The notes beneath the pieces were generated by a model that had not been told where the DNA came from, made no database searches, and was given only the letters and a program-made list of their open reading frames with translations. Both the position numbers and the translations under genes were made by a program. 64,000 nt of DNA from Paenibacillus sp. FSL H8-0548 (lineage in GTDB: Bacteria; Bacillota; Bacilli; Paenibacillales; Paenibacillaceae), in the NCBI RefSeq assembly GCF_038630985.1, contig NZ_CP152049.1, positions 6,277,501-6,341,500 on the forward strand, written 5' to 3'. This document shows positions 52,658 to 61,510 of the stretch, piece after piece. Each line of letters begins with the position of its first letter. The first letter of the stretch is position 1.

Positions 52658-53419
52658 TTAGATATATTGTTTTAAGTTCCGAAGGCTAATCGCTAAGCTT
52701 TCAAACGGATCGCGTCTGCATACGTCCTGCTCGACCACGTACCATTCCACGCCTGTTTCACGGCAAGCTTCAATAATTACCTTAAAGTTGAGATTGCCTT
52801 CGCCAATCTCAGCGAATACTTGCTGATGATCGATAATTTCCAAGTCCTTTAGATGAACAACGCCCATACGCCCTTTCACCTGATGAATAGCTTCAACTGG
52901 ATTAACTCCACCGACATGCACCCAATAGGTATCGAGCTCAAAGCCAAAGGCAGATGGATCGCTCTCTTCCCTCAAAATATCCATACCTGTTTTCCCATCA
53001 TATTTTTGGAACTCAAATTGATGGTTATGATAAATGAACTGCAAATCATGCTCCTTCAGTCTTTTGCCAACCTCAGAAGCCTTCTTAGCGAATTCTGCAT
53101 AGCCTTCACCGCTGCTCCGATATTCCTCCGGTAAGCCTCCAATGCCTACATAAGAGCAGTTCCAAAGCTTATGCTTCTCCACATTTTGCTCAAAATCATT
53201 CAGCAACGAATCAAAGCCCACATGCGTTGCACAAATACGAAGCCCTGCAGCATCAGCTAGCTCCTTTACTCTTTCTGGTGCAATTGGACCTATGCCCGAG
53301 ACTTGGACTGCTTCATAGCCTATTTCCTTTACCTTCAGCAGCGTCTGCTCCAAATCCGCCTCGGTCTTGCAAAAATCTCTTAGCGTATACAGCTGAACAG
53401 CAATCGTAGATAAATTCAT
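52658..53419 (-). CDS. Sugar phosphate isomerase/epimerase (AP-endonuclease-2 fold)
   Basis: A 253-residue TIM-barrel protein of the xylose-isomerase-like family (IolE/IolI/hydroxypyruvate isomerase group). Segments are AVQLYTLRDFCKTEADLEQT at the N-terminus, the metal-binding YHNHQFEFQKYDGK and FGFELDTYWVHVGGV, and VEWYVVEQDV near the end. The sugar is not identified, but its place next to a sugar ABC importer suggests it processes the imported carbohydrate. GGCGGAG precedes the ATG at 53419; a longer frame to 53476 lacks a site. Confidence 0.85.
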   Translation of the reverse strand: MNLSTIAVQLYTLRDFCKTEADLEQTLLKVKEIGYEAVQVSGIGPIAPERVKELADAAGLRICATHVGFDSLLNDFEQNVEKHKLWNCSYVGIGGLPEEYRSSGEGYAEFAKKASEVGKRLKEHDLQFIYHNHQFEFQKYDGKTGMDILREESDPSAFGFELDTYWVHVGGVNPVEAIHQVKGRMGVVHLKDLEIIDHQQVFAEIGEGNLNFKVIIEACRETGVEWYVVEQDVCRRDPFESLAISLRNLKQYI

Positions 53420-53581
53420 ATATTCTCCGCCTTTTTTTATAAAGTGTGAATCCGCTTTCAGAAACGTTAGCTCCATTGTAGCACTAAGGATGAAAACGCC
53501 ACTTTACTGAGATTAGCTAAGCTAGGCTGTGATTTGATTGTGATTGTCCAAAATGAGAATTTAAGCTCAATGAAATGGAAA

Positions 53582-53632
53582 AAGCGCAAGCGAGCATGCT
53601 GCACCCTCGTGCAGGCATCTCCTCTTGCGCTT
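53582..53632 (-). terminator. Terminator after the solute-binding protein gene
   Basis: AAGCGCAAG pairs with CTTGCGCTT, with an inner stem GCATGCTGCAC/GTGCAGGCAT. On the minus strand TTTTTCCATTTC follows. It ends the ABC operon. Confidence 0.8.
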
Positions 53633-53649
53633 CATTCCTTGAGCCTCTG

Positions 53650-55260
53650 TTAGCCCTCGATCAGCTTCTTATAAGCATCCATTTGACGTTGAAGCTCTGC
53701 CAGTACCTTATCATAGCCAGCCGTTTTCAGCTTGCTGCGGAATTGCTCGACGGCTTTAGCTGGGTCGCTTACTTTTCCGTACGTAATCGCAGGCCCTAGC
53801 TCGCCCGTAACCTGTGTAATAGCCGTAAGCTCTGCTTCAACCGGCGTTTTATCAAATACGAATTGACCATAAGGATACGGTTTTTTAATTTTATCGTATT
53901 CTGCATAAAGCGTCTCCTCGAGCTGATCCCAAGTCGTTATGCTCGGAATTTCGAATTTATCGACACGTCCGCCCCAGAAGTTAGCAGAGAAGGAATCCTT
54001 CACTTCGTCATAGCCTGCAGGCTGTACGCGCTTGCCGTCTTTAATTTCATATTGTACCCCTTCTAAACCATAGCTGATGAGCTGATAAATTTGTTTATCA
54101 TTGCGAATCAAATCGTACGCCATCAGTGCCCGCTCTGGGTTTTTACTATGTGCGCCAACTGATGTACCGCCATGTGTAATCGACAGCTCCGTCAGGTTGT
54201 TGCCGCCCGTCCGTGCGAATGGGAACATTTGCAGCTCTGAGCCTGGCTGATCCTTATCCATCTGTACGCGAAGTCCGCCGAAGGTTTGGGTATGATGCTG
54301 ATCCATACCGGATAATCCAGCGCGCAGTGAGGCACGGTTATCATTTTTGTTGTTCAGGACATCCTCGCGCCAGTAGCCTTTATCCGCCCATTCTTTCATT
54401 TGGTTAGCAAATCTCAGAAACGTATCCTCGAATATTGGACTGACAACCGTAAACTTCTCATCAAACGATTTGGTCGTATAGACCGGCAAATAACCAGTCG
54501 AGATCGGAAGCTCCAACTCATCGGTATAGGATGACGCATAGCCGCCCCAAATGCTTGTTGATGCAACCGCATCCCATGGTACGACGCCTTCTTTATTATC
54601 CTTCACATACTGCAGATATTTACCAATGCCTTCCCAATCTTGGATTGGTGCGGTTATACCCGCTTCCTTCGCCCAGTCTCCGCGGTAGAAGAAGCCGTGG
54701 TTGACCCACTGCGTATAATCATTTTCTGGAATCAGGACGATATCCCCATTATATCTGCTCTCCGCCCAATCCTCTTCCGGAATCGAATTCCACGTTTGCG
54801 GCGCGTACTCCGGCAGCAAATCATTCAGATTCATGAATGCGCCGCGCTGCGCGTTGCCCCATGTATCGAGCCAGTCCGTACCAATGTTAATCAAATCAAT
54901 GGGTTCCCCGGATGCGAGCAGCAGGTTGTATTTCGTTTGCCAATCCGCCCACTCGACCCATTTCCATTCCAGCTCCGCATTAATCTTTTCCTTCATAATT
55001 TTGTTAACCTCTGCGAGTACCTTCTCGAATTGGCCGTTTGTCGGCTTATCGCCGAGAACGACGTGACTAATCTTAACGAACTTGGACGTATCGGCTCCTT
55101 TATTGTCGGTGGCCTGATTCGTGCTTCCCTTCCCCTCGTTTTTACCTCCCTCATTTTTAGTGCCTTTGTTTGCCCCGTTGTTGCTCCCTGAACAAGCAGC
55201 AAGACTTATGATCATCATGATTGCAATTAGCAAAGCGGAAACCTTCTTGAAATTAGACAT
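53650..55260 (-). CDS. Extracellular solute-binding lipoprotein of a sugar ABC transporter
   Basis: A 536-residue lipoprotein (signal MSNFKKVSALLIAIMMIISL, lipobox Cys in SLAACSGS) followed by an Asn/Lys/Gly-rich linker and an extracellular binding domain of SBP family 1, as in LplA/YtcQ-like components for complex polysaccharides or oligosaccharides (e.g. YNLLLASGEPIDLINIGTDW, YDLIRNDKQIYQLISYGLEG). GGGGAG sits before the ATG at 55260; the frame extends upstream without a site. It is the last of the GH35-permease-permease-binding protein series. Confidence 0.92.
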   Translation of the reverse strand: MSNFKKVSALLIAIMMIISLAACSGSNNGANKGTKNEGGKNEGKGSTNQATDNKGADTSKFVKISHVVLGDKPTNGQFEKVLAEVNKIMKEKINAELEWKWVEWADWQTKYNLLLASGEPIDLINIGTDWLDTWGNAQRGAFMNLNDLLPEYAPQTWNSIPEEDWAESRYNGDIVLIPENDYTQWVNHGFFYRGDWAKEAGITAPIQDWEGIGKYLQYVKDNKEGVVPWDAVASTSIWGGYASSYTDELELPISTGYLPVYTTKSFDEKFTVVSPIFEDTFLRFANQMKEWADKGYWREDVLNNKNDNRASLRAGLSGMDQHHTQTFGGLRVQMDKDQPGSELQMFPFARTGGNNLTELSITHGGTSVGAHSKNPERALMAYDLIRNDKQIYQLISYGLEGVQYEIKDGKRVQPAGYDEVKDSFSANFWGGRVDKFEIPSITTWDQLEETLYAEYDKIKKPYPYGQFVFDKTPVEAELTAITQVTGELGPAITYGKVSDPAKAVEQFRSKLKTAGYDKVLAELQRQMDAYKKLIEG

Positions 55261-55336
55261 CGCAATTCTCCCCTTTGTTTTCATAAATCGGGCATCGCCC
55301 GTTATGTGAAGAGACCGGTTATCGGCCCCCGGCACA

Positions 55337-56248
55337 TCAGCCTTTTACAGCACCAACTGTAATCCCTTTAATGAAATAACGCTGAACGAATGGGTAGAAA
55401 AAAATAACAGGTCCGGTGGCAACTACGGCAGTTGCCATCTTCATCGATTCCAGCGGTACATCCCGAAGCTCAACATTAGAGGCTGCAGCTGAATTACGAA
55501 CATATTCAGCAGATGTCACCACTTTGTACAAGAACAGCTGGAGCGGACGATACTTCATATCGGGGGATAGGAACAGCATGGAGTTATACCATTCATTCCA
55601 ATAGCCTAGGGCAATAAACAAACCAATGGTCGCTAAAGCAGGTGTCGTCATCGGGAGAATCAGCTTTAGAAAAATCGTGAAGTCGCCTGCTCCATCAATT
55701 TTAGCAGATTCGGTAATGGCATGAGGGATCGAACGCACAAAGCTCTTCATCATAATAATCAAGAATGGACTAAGCAATCCCGGGAGCAGCACAGCCAAAT
55801 AATTATCCCTCAGGCTTAAGTACTGCGTCATAAGCAGATAGAACGGAACAAGCCCGCCGGAAAATAATGTCGTGAAATAAATGAAAAACGATATGCTGTT
55901 GCGATAGCCAAAGTCAGGACGCTGTAGCGCATAACCAGTCATCGCAACGATGAAGAGTCCAACGACTGTTCCAACGATTGTAATTCCTAATGTTACGATA
56001 TAAGAGCCGATGATGAGATCGGGATTCTCAAATACAATTTTGTAGGCAAAGGTGCTGAATTCACGCGGCCAAATGTTAAAACCATGCTTCTTTATCGAGC
56101 TCTCTGAGGTGAACGAGGTGCCAAGGACAAGCAGGAAGGGCAATAAGCAGCATAAAGCAAAAAGTGATATGAAGAGATAGCCAAAGCCCTTGACGATCAT
56201 ACCGCTGACATCAGTTCGAATACTGCGTGATTCTTCTGTTTTTTCCAT
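55337..56248 (-). CDS. ABC sugar permease (LplC/MalG-like)
   Basis: A 303-residue permease with six transmembrane helices and the EAA loop ESAKIDGAGDFTIFLKLILP, which contacts the ATPase. The family is the LplC/YtcP branch. The first in-frame codon, GTG at 56257, lies inside AGGAGGTG; the ATG at 56248 is 9 nt downstream and is used. No ATPase gene is present in this locus, so the importer probably shares a multi-purpose ATPase of the MsmX type encoded elsewhere. Confidence 0.92.
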   Translation of the reverse strand: MEKTEESRSIRTDVSGMIVKGFGYLFISLFALCCLLPFLLVLGTSFTSESSIKKHGFNIWPREFSTFAYKIVFENPDLIIGSYIVTLGITIVGTVVGLFIVAMTGYALQRPDFGYRNSISFFIYFTTLFSGGLVPFYLLMTQYLSLRDNYLAVLLPGLLSPFLIIMMKSFVRSIPHAITESAKIDGAGDFTIFLKLILPMTTPALATIGLFIALGYWNEWYNSMLFLSPDMKYRPLQLFLYKVVTSAEYVRNSAAASNVELRDVPLESMKMATAVVATGPVIFFYPFVQRYFIKGITVGAVKG

Positions 56249-56260
56249 CGTTGACACCTC

Positions 56261-57229
56261 CTAAAATAACGAGTTTTCGGGTGAGGTCTTCTTTACGAGC
56301 CAGTTGGCGCTTAATACCACAAAGAAACCAAATACGGATTGATAAAGACTTACAGCACTGCCGATTGAAAAGTTGAAATTCGTCATGAGAGCGCGGAATA
56401 CATACGTTTCAATAATATCCGTCGTCGGGTACAAGGCCGTATTATTAGCGCCTACCAAGTTGAAAAACAACCCAAAGTTCCCTTTCAGAATACCGCCTAG
56501 CGAAAACAGCATCAGGATGATGAAGGTTGGCTTAAGCCACGGAAGCACGATATACAAAATGCGTTGAAACGCATTGGCACCATCGATTTCTGAAGCTTCA
56601 ATAATCTCATTATCAAGGCCCATAATCGCTGCAAAATAGATGATGGAGCCATAACCTGTCGACTGCCAAAGGTAGGTCAGTACGATAATAAACGGCCATA
56701 TTTTCGGATCGGAGTACGTCTTGACAGGCTCCATGCCAAACGATTGCAAAATACCGTTCAGCAAGCCGTAATCGTAGCTTAAAATATTGTAGGCAATCAG
56801 TCCAATCAGAACGGCGGATATAAAATGCGGGAGGAACATTAACGTTTGTGTTATTTTTTTGAACCATTTCCGGCGAATTTCGTTAAGCAGAATAGCTACA
56901 AAGATTTGCAGCACATTTCCGAGTACGATAAATACCAAATTATAGGCAACGGTATTGAATGAGAGGCGCCATAGATCACCATTAATGACAAGAAAGCGAA
57001 AGTTTTCAAAGGCGACAAACGGGCTTTTGAAGATGCCATCGGAATAATTGTAGTTAATAAACGCAAGATACAAGCCCGGCATTGGAAGATAGGCAAAAAT
57101 GAAAAAAGAGACAATGGCGGGCACGCACATGAGAAGCAGTGTTTTATTGTTCCAAAATCGTCTAAGCTTGCCGCCATCCATTCGCTGAAGTTTTTTCTGT
57201 GGCTCCCTTTCGACCATGGTCGTTTCCAT
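56261..57229 (-). CDS. ABC sugar permease (LplB/MalF-like)
   Basis: A 322-residue permease with six transmembrane helices of the LplB/YtcO branch. The EAA motif EASEIDGANAFQRILYIVLP is intact. Domain start FFIFAYLPMPGLYLAFINYN is typical of this branch. GAGGGGG lies before the ATG. It sits 13 bp upstream of the LplC-like permease and 26 bp downstream of the GH35 gene, forming one transcript with no ATPase gene. Confidence 0.92.
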   Translation of the reverse strand: METTMVEREPQKKLQRMDGGKLRRFWNNKTLLLMCVPAIVSFFIFAYLPMPGLYLAFINYNYSDGIFKSPFVAFENFRFLVINGDLWRLSFNTVAYNLVFIVLGNVLQIFVAILLNEIRRKWFKKITQTLMFLPHFISAVLIGLIAYNILSYDYGLLNGILQSFGMEPVKTYSDPKIWPFIIVLTYLWQSTGYGSIIYFAAIMGLDNEIIEASEIDGANAFQRILYIVLPWLKPTFIILMLFSLGGILKGNFGLFFNLVGANNTALYPTTDIIETYVFRALMTNFNFSIGSAVSLYQSVFGFFVVLSANWLVKKTSPENSLF

Positions 57230-57254
57230 CCTAAATCCCCCTCGTAGTCACAAG

Positions 57255-60065
57255 CTAGACGGATATGAATTGTATAGCCTCCAAGCGTCCTTGCTTCTCC
57301 CGGTCAACGGCCTCCAGTAGAATAGACAATTCGCCCTTTTCGCCCTCAAACCAAGCTCCCGGCAAATAGAAGGAATCGGGACTTCCGCCTGTAAGCACCG
57401 GCCGATTCGAATCACTCAGAAGCCATAGGCGCCCTACAATTTGCCCCTCCAAAAATACGGTCAGCTTAAGACCGGAGCCCACTACCCGCGCTCGCCAGCC
57501 TGCTCCCGCTTCCGAATTCCGCGTTGAAGCATACAGCCATGCGACTTCTCCTGGCTCCAATGAAACCGGCAGCTCTATCGATTGTGTATGTGCACGCTGT
57601 GATACCGCATGCGCGAGAAGCTCATTCTCCTCTGCACTGGTAATGGACCAATCACCAGCCTTATTGCCTTCATACAGATACACCTGCCCTGAGGGCAGAG
57701 CGAGCACGCGTTCGACAAATACGGTAAGCTCTACCGTTTCCCCAGCAGACACATGCTCCGAAATATCAACATAAGGATCAAGCGGATGTACGGCTCCAAT
57801 TTTCTTGCCATTGACAAACAGTGTCGCCAGTGACTGAATGCCCTCGAAATGCAGCGTCCAGGAGCTGGCCGTTTCTGATGCATGGAAGCTTTTGCGGTAA
57901 TACTCGAATGCCGGATGATCCGGCGACATCCAGCCTCCAAAGCTGACGATCGGCCACATACGGCAATCAGGCCTTTCAACAAGCTCCTTACGCAGCACTC
58001 GATCCGAAGCCCGGTAGACGCTCCAATTGCGGCTCAGATTGTGGCGCTCCGTTATAGCTGAAATTCCTGTCAGCCCCTTCATCGCGTGCAATCGCAGTCC
58101 CGGGAGCCTGGCATCATCAAAATTTGAATGCCCCCAAATCTCTACTCGTGCTAGGATGTCCCCGCTTGCTAAATCGCTATCCAGCTTTAGGAAGGAGCTC
58201 CCTCCCCCTGGAGCAACGGTACCGACATAGCGGCCAGCGCCGTAGAGTGAAACGACATCACTGCCCTGCCTTATCAGCAGTCCATCTACCCTATTGTCCT
58301 CCGGCAGCTGTACCTTTGCTTCATACCATGCGAATCCTCGGTAAATGCCTGCCTGCTCCAAATAATCCGCTTCTTCTGCTGTCAATCGCTCGGTCCCAGA
58401 AGGTGACTGCCCCGTCATTGCTTCCGCAGCAGCAAAGACGCTCAGACGCCAATCGCTTGCTGCCTCCTCTATACCTTCCTCGTATTGCAACGGCTCCCCG
58501 TGCTGCAGCAGATCGTTATCTTCATCTACGCCATCAATATAAAGCGCTTTCAATCTGCTAGTAATGAATAGCTTAAGCTTGCGTGCATCGGGCGTAATGA
58601 TGGTGATACAGCTATCCTCCACGCCATCGAAGCTGATAGTAAGCTTTCCTTCGCCTGCCACCGCTACCGCATTATTAACCTGCACATCAAGCGGCTCTCC
58701 GAGCGCTAAACTAATTTTCCCGTCACCCTCACTATGAAAGACAAGACTTGCTCCCGCGCTGGTTTGCTTCACTAGAAACAGCTCTACAGTGGCGCTCTCC
58801 AGTATGCCCGTGCTGCCCCATATGGCAAGAGGCACTTGATAAGGGAGCGCTAGAGAACGTCCTCCTTTAAGCGTAAAAGCAGCTGCAGCTGTCGCCTTGG
58901 GAGCGTCTCTGCTAACGATCGACACCTCTTTATCCCGCTCATCCAAATTTGTAACGAACAGCAGGGTGCCTCCGCCATTTAGCTGCAAGGCATAGGGTCC
59001 AGCTACCCTTTCACTGTCTCCAGCAATAGCCCATTCCGCCGATACATCTTTCTCGGACGCAGCCTGCGCAAGTGGAGCGCCATAGGCTGCGATCAGCCGA
59101 CCAAGCAGTCTTCCCTCATACGCTTCCCCACGGATATGCCCCTCCGGAGAAATCATGCCTCCGAAATCATAATCCGAAGTCATAAATGCGAGCGGCTTGC
59201 CCCAGTTGTTCGTCGCATTCGTAAAGCCAAAATCTGTGCCTGACACTTGAAGATACGGTCCAAGAAGCTTAGTCCCGCAAGAGAGCAGTCTGCGCAGCAG
59301 ATAATGTGATCGGTTCGTTTCCGTCACTAGCAGCGGATAACCCAGCTCCTCTACAATTCCCTTGTAATGAAGCACCTTCTGCTCAAATTGATCCTCACGA
59401 TTATCCGGATAAAAATTGCATGTCGGTACGACGCTGTCCGCAAGTCCAGAGGCTTGCAGCAAGCCGCCTTGGCCTGCACAGGCGAAGAGCGGAACCGTAA
59501 TGCCATGCTTTAAAGCCATATCGCGCAGTGCGCTTATATATCCTTTGGGGTCCTGACAATCATAGAAATCAAGCTCATTATCGAGCTGAACACCGATCAC
59601 TGTCCCCCCTTCTCCCAATTGGCTTGCCTTCAGCAAAGGCAGAATGCGATCAAACCATTTGGAAACATAACCTAAGTAGTCAGCATCATTATCCCGAAGC
59701 TTCAATCCCTTCGTCAGCAGATAAGCAGGCAATGCTCCTCCGTCCCACTCAGAGCAAATATAAGGTCCCGGCCTCGCCACTACATACAAGCCTGTCTCTG
59801 CCGCGGCTGCAAGGAAAGCAGCAGCATCCTTCTCCCCGCTGAAATCCCAATTTCCTTCAGCTGTCTCATGGTAGTTCCAAGGAAAATAAACATCGATGCT
59901 GTTATAGCCGAATGCTTTGAGCTGCTCCATCCGCTCCTGCCAAAGCGCTCTCGGAATACGAAAGTAAAACAACGAGGCGCATAGCAAAATTTGAGGAACG
60001 CCCTCAATTTTCACCGCTTCCGTGTCGAATTGCACGGCAGCTCCTGCACTGGTTTCCATGAACAT
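57255..60065 (-). CDS. GH35 beta-galactosidase family enzyme
   Basis: A 936-residue glycosidase. The N-terminal (beta/alpha)8 catalytic domain (about 1-340) contains PWNYHETAEGNWDFSG and ARPGPYICSEWDGGALPAYL, typical of GH35; the acid/base lies in VQLDNELDFY (Glu164) and the nucleophile in LLVTETNRSH (Glu249). The remaining about 600 residues are beta-rich modules. No signal peptide, so it hydrolyses imported galactosides in the cytoplasm. First gene of an operon with two permeases and a binding protein. GGGGGTAG precedes the ATG at 60065; the upstream region contains LacI-type operators. Confidence 0.9.
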   Translation of the reverse strand: MFMETSAGAAVQFDTEAVKIEGVPQILLCASLFYFRIPRALWQERMEQLKAFGYNSIDVYFPWNYHETAEGNWDFSGEKDAAAFLAAAAETGLYVVARPGPYICSEWDGGALPAYLLTKGLKLRDNDADYLGYVSKWFDRILPLLKASQLGEGGTVIGVQLDNELDFYDCQDPKGYISALRDMALKHGITVPLFACAGQGGLLQASGLADSVVPTCNFYPDNREDQFEQKVLHYKGIVEELGYPLLVTETNRSHYLLRRLLSCGTKLLGPYLQVSGTDFGFTNATNNWGKPLAFMTSDYDFGGMISPEGHIRGEAYEGRLLGRLIAAYGAPLAQAASEKDVSAEWAIAGDSERVAGPYALQLNGGGTLLFVTNLDERDKEVSIVSRDAPKATAAAAFTLKGGRSLALPYQVPLAIWGSTGILESATVELFLVKQTSAGASLVFHSEGDGKISLALGEPLDVQVNNAVAVAGEGKLTISFDGVEDSCITIITPDARKLKLFITSRLKALYIDGVDEDNDLLQHGEPLQYEEGIEEAASDWRLSVFAAAEAMTGQSPSGTERLTAEEADYLEQAGIYRGFAWYEAKVQLPEDNRVDGLLIRQGSDVVSLYGAGRYVGTVAPGGGSSFLKLDSDLASGDILARVEIWGHSNFDDARLPGLRLHAMKGLTGISAITERHNLSRNWSVYRASDRVLRKELVERPDCRMWPIVSFGGWMSPDHPAFEYYRKSFHASETASSWTLHFEGIQSLATLFVNGKKIGAVHPLDPYVDISEHVSAGETVELTVFVERVLALPSGQVYLYEGNKAGDWSITSAEENELLAHAVSQRAHTQSIELPVSLEPGEVAWLYASTRNSEAGAGWRARVVGSGLKLTVFLEGQIVGRLWLLSDSNRPVLTGGSPDSFYLPGAWFEGEKGELSILLEAVDREKQGRLEAIQFISV

Positions 60066-60104
60066 GTCTCTACCCCCAAAGAAATAGACTAATGTGCTCG
60101 AAAT

Positions 60105-60134
60105 ATGTAACCCGTTTCATGTAACCCGTTTCAT
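60105..60134 (-). promoter_or_regulatory. Tandem LacI-type operators before the GH35 gene
   Basis: ATGTAACCCGTTTCAT occurs at 60105-60120 and again at 60119-60134, abutting with a 2-bp overlap. Each is a near-palindrome of the ATGTAAC/GTTACAT type. They are 40-70 bp upstream of the GH35 start, where the adjacent LacI repressor would block the promoter. Confidence 0.7.
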
Positions 60135-60248
60135 AAATGCTTAAAAATAAATACACTCCATGACCGGCATAAACAGAAGACAATTTCTGTACGGTTCACT
60201 GATGTGTATTTACGTGATACTTGCTTTGAAGGTAATCCTCCGGCTTTC

Positions 60249-60264
60249 ATGTAACGGGTTACAT
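60249..60264 (-). promoter_or_regulatory. Perfect LacI-type operator
   Basis: ATGTAACGGGTTACAT has perfect 7-bp arms (ATGTAAC/GTTACAT) with a GG centre, 115-145 bp from the tandem sites. This spacing suits a DNA loop closed by a tetrameric or dimer-of-dimers repressor. Confidence 0.75.
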
Positions 60265-60314
60265 TTCCACTGGCGAAAACTTAATAACTTTTTTCATCTT
60301 GATTTTATGCAACA

Positions 60315-60329
60315 ATGAAAGCGTTGTCA
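60315..60329 (-). promoter_or_regulatory. cre site (CcpA) upstream of the GH35 operon
   Basis: ATGAAAGCGTTGTCA fits the consensus WTGNAANCGNWNNCW at every position. It lies in the gap between LacI and GH35 genes, so the operon is likely under glucose repression. The rest of the 60066-60361 gap holds no gene. Confidence 0.75.
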
Positions 60330-60361
60330 ATAGTATTTTTTTAAACCGATTTTCATAAGAG

Positions 60362-61417
60362 CTATTTCGACCCGCGAGGCGGAGCGGTTGATTCCCTCAC
60401 AATCAGCTCTGGTCTTAACTTGGTGCTTTTGCTTACTTTCTTTTTAGTAATCATCTGGTGCAGCAGCTCTGCTGCACTTCGCCCAACCTCATAACATTTT
60501 AACGATATTGTGGTCAGCTCTGGGATACTGTTAGAAGCATACGGAATATCGTCAAACCCAATGAGCGACAGATCGTGCGGCACCGATAAACCCGCTTTAT
60601 GAGCTGCCTTCATCACACCGATGGCAACCAAATCATTTGCACAAAAAATAGCAGTTGGACGATCCGCAAACGTAAGCAGCTCATTCAAGGACACCTTTCC
60701 GCTATCAACGGAAAAGCCTCCATTGCGTATCCATTCCTCGCGAATCGACAGACCATTTGACTCCATTGTTTTCATGAAGCCTTGGATGCGATCCGACGTA
60801 TTGGACATATTGCTGTAGCCGCCAACGAACGCAATGTCCCGATGGCCAAGATCAATTAAATGCTGGGTCGCCAGCTGTGCTCCTTCTCGCTCATCAGCAT
60901 AGATGCGGTTCAGCCCTTTGCCCGGAAGATTGCCATTAATAAGGAGCAGCGGTACACGCTTGCTAGCCTCGACAACCTCGCTGACCAGCTCCTTGCTTGG
61001 TCTAGTCAAATTAATTCGACCGCCGATCATCACAATGCCGTCTACCTGCTTCTCCATCAAAATGTTCAAATATTGCGATTCTCTCACATACTGCTCTGCT
61101 GAATCTCCATTTGTTGAGACCGTATCGCATAAAAAAAACGTATACCCCTTGCTGCGAGCCTCCCGATCCAAACCAGAGAGTACCTCAGGAAAAAAAGGAT
61201 TCGTAATATCGGGCAAAATGACGCCAATCATCCCTGTTTCTTTCTTAAACAGGCTTCTAGCAAGTGCATTAGGCTGGAATTGATGCTTCGTAATCAGCTC
61301 CATAACACGATCTCTAGTCGACTTTTTCACTGGAGCCGTGTTATTGATAACACGTGACACAGTGGCTACTGAAACGTTAGCTTCCCTAGCAATATCATAA
61401 ACAGTAACCGACTTGAT
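60362..61417 (-). CDS. LacI-family transcriptional repressor (ATC start inferred)
   Basis: About 351 residues with the standard helix-turn-helix reading KSVTVYDIAREANVSVATVS and RVINNTAPVKKSTRDRVMEL, then a periplasmic-binding-like ligand domain (GMIGVILPDITNPFFPEVLS, FVGGYSNMSNTSDRIQGF, TAIFCANDLVAIGVMKAAHK). It probably represses the adjacent sugar operon via ATGTAAC-type sites. The frame has no ATG, GTG or TTG before the HTH; the first GTG lies at codon 20, inside the recognition helix. ATC at 61415-61417 stands where the family start normally is, 9-10 nt after GGAGG. An in-frame TGA lies four codons further upstream. Confidence 0.85.
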   Translation of the reverse strand: MKSVTVYDIAREANVSVATVSRVINNTAPVKKSTRDRVMELITKHQFQPNALARSLFKKETGMIGVILPDITNPFFPEVLSGLDREARSKGYTFFLCDTVSTNGDSAEQYVRESQYLNILMEKQVDGIVMIGGRINLTRPSKELVSEVVEASKRVPLLLINGNLPGKGLNRIYADEREGAQLATQHLIDLGHRDIAFVGGYSNMSNTSDRIQGFMKTMESNGLSIREEWIRNGGFSVDSGKVSLNELLTFADRPTAIFCANDLVAIGVMKAAHKAGLSVPHDLSLIGFDDIPYASNSIPELTTISLKCYEVGRSAAELLHQMITKKKVSKSTKLRPELIVRESTAPPRGSK

Positions 61418-61434
61418 AGCCCCTCACCCTCCAT

Positions 61435-61475
61435 CCTAAATTCTGTTATTCTTCGTTAGAATAACAGAATTTAGG
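61435..61475. repeat. Perfect 17-bp inverted repeat before the LacI gene
   Basis: CCTAAATTCTGTTATTC (61435-61451) pairs exactly with GAATAACAGAATTTAGG (61459-61475) around 7 nt. It lies right between the MFS stop and the LacI ribosome site (GGAGGG). There is no T-run after it on the minus strand, so it is more likely an operator, mRNA hairpin or tiny insertion than a terminator. Confidence 0.7.
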
Positions 61476-61510
61476 ACAAATAGGAACGAGTGCATTCTAT
61501 CATTTTCAGC

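Noticed and set aside
53650..60065. Missing ATPase as a sign of a broken ABC transporter
   Set aside because: Lpl/Ytc-type sugar importers of Firmicutes normally use a shared ATPase encoded elsewhere.
61360..61433. ATG at about 61433 or GTG at 61360 as the LacI start
   Set aside because: The ATG is in a different frame and overlaps the ribosome site; the GTG would cut the recognition helix.
61435..61475. Terminator of the MFS gene
   Set aside because: Stem is AT-rich and lacks a T-run in the minus direction.
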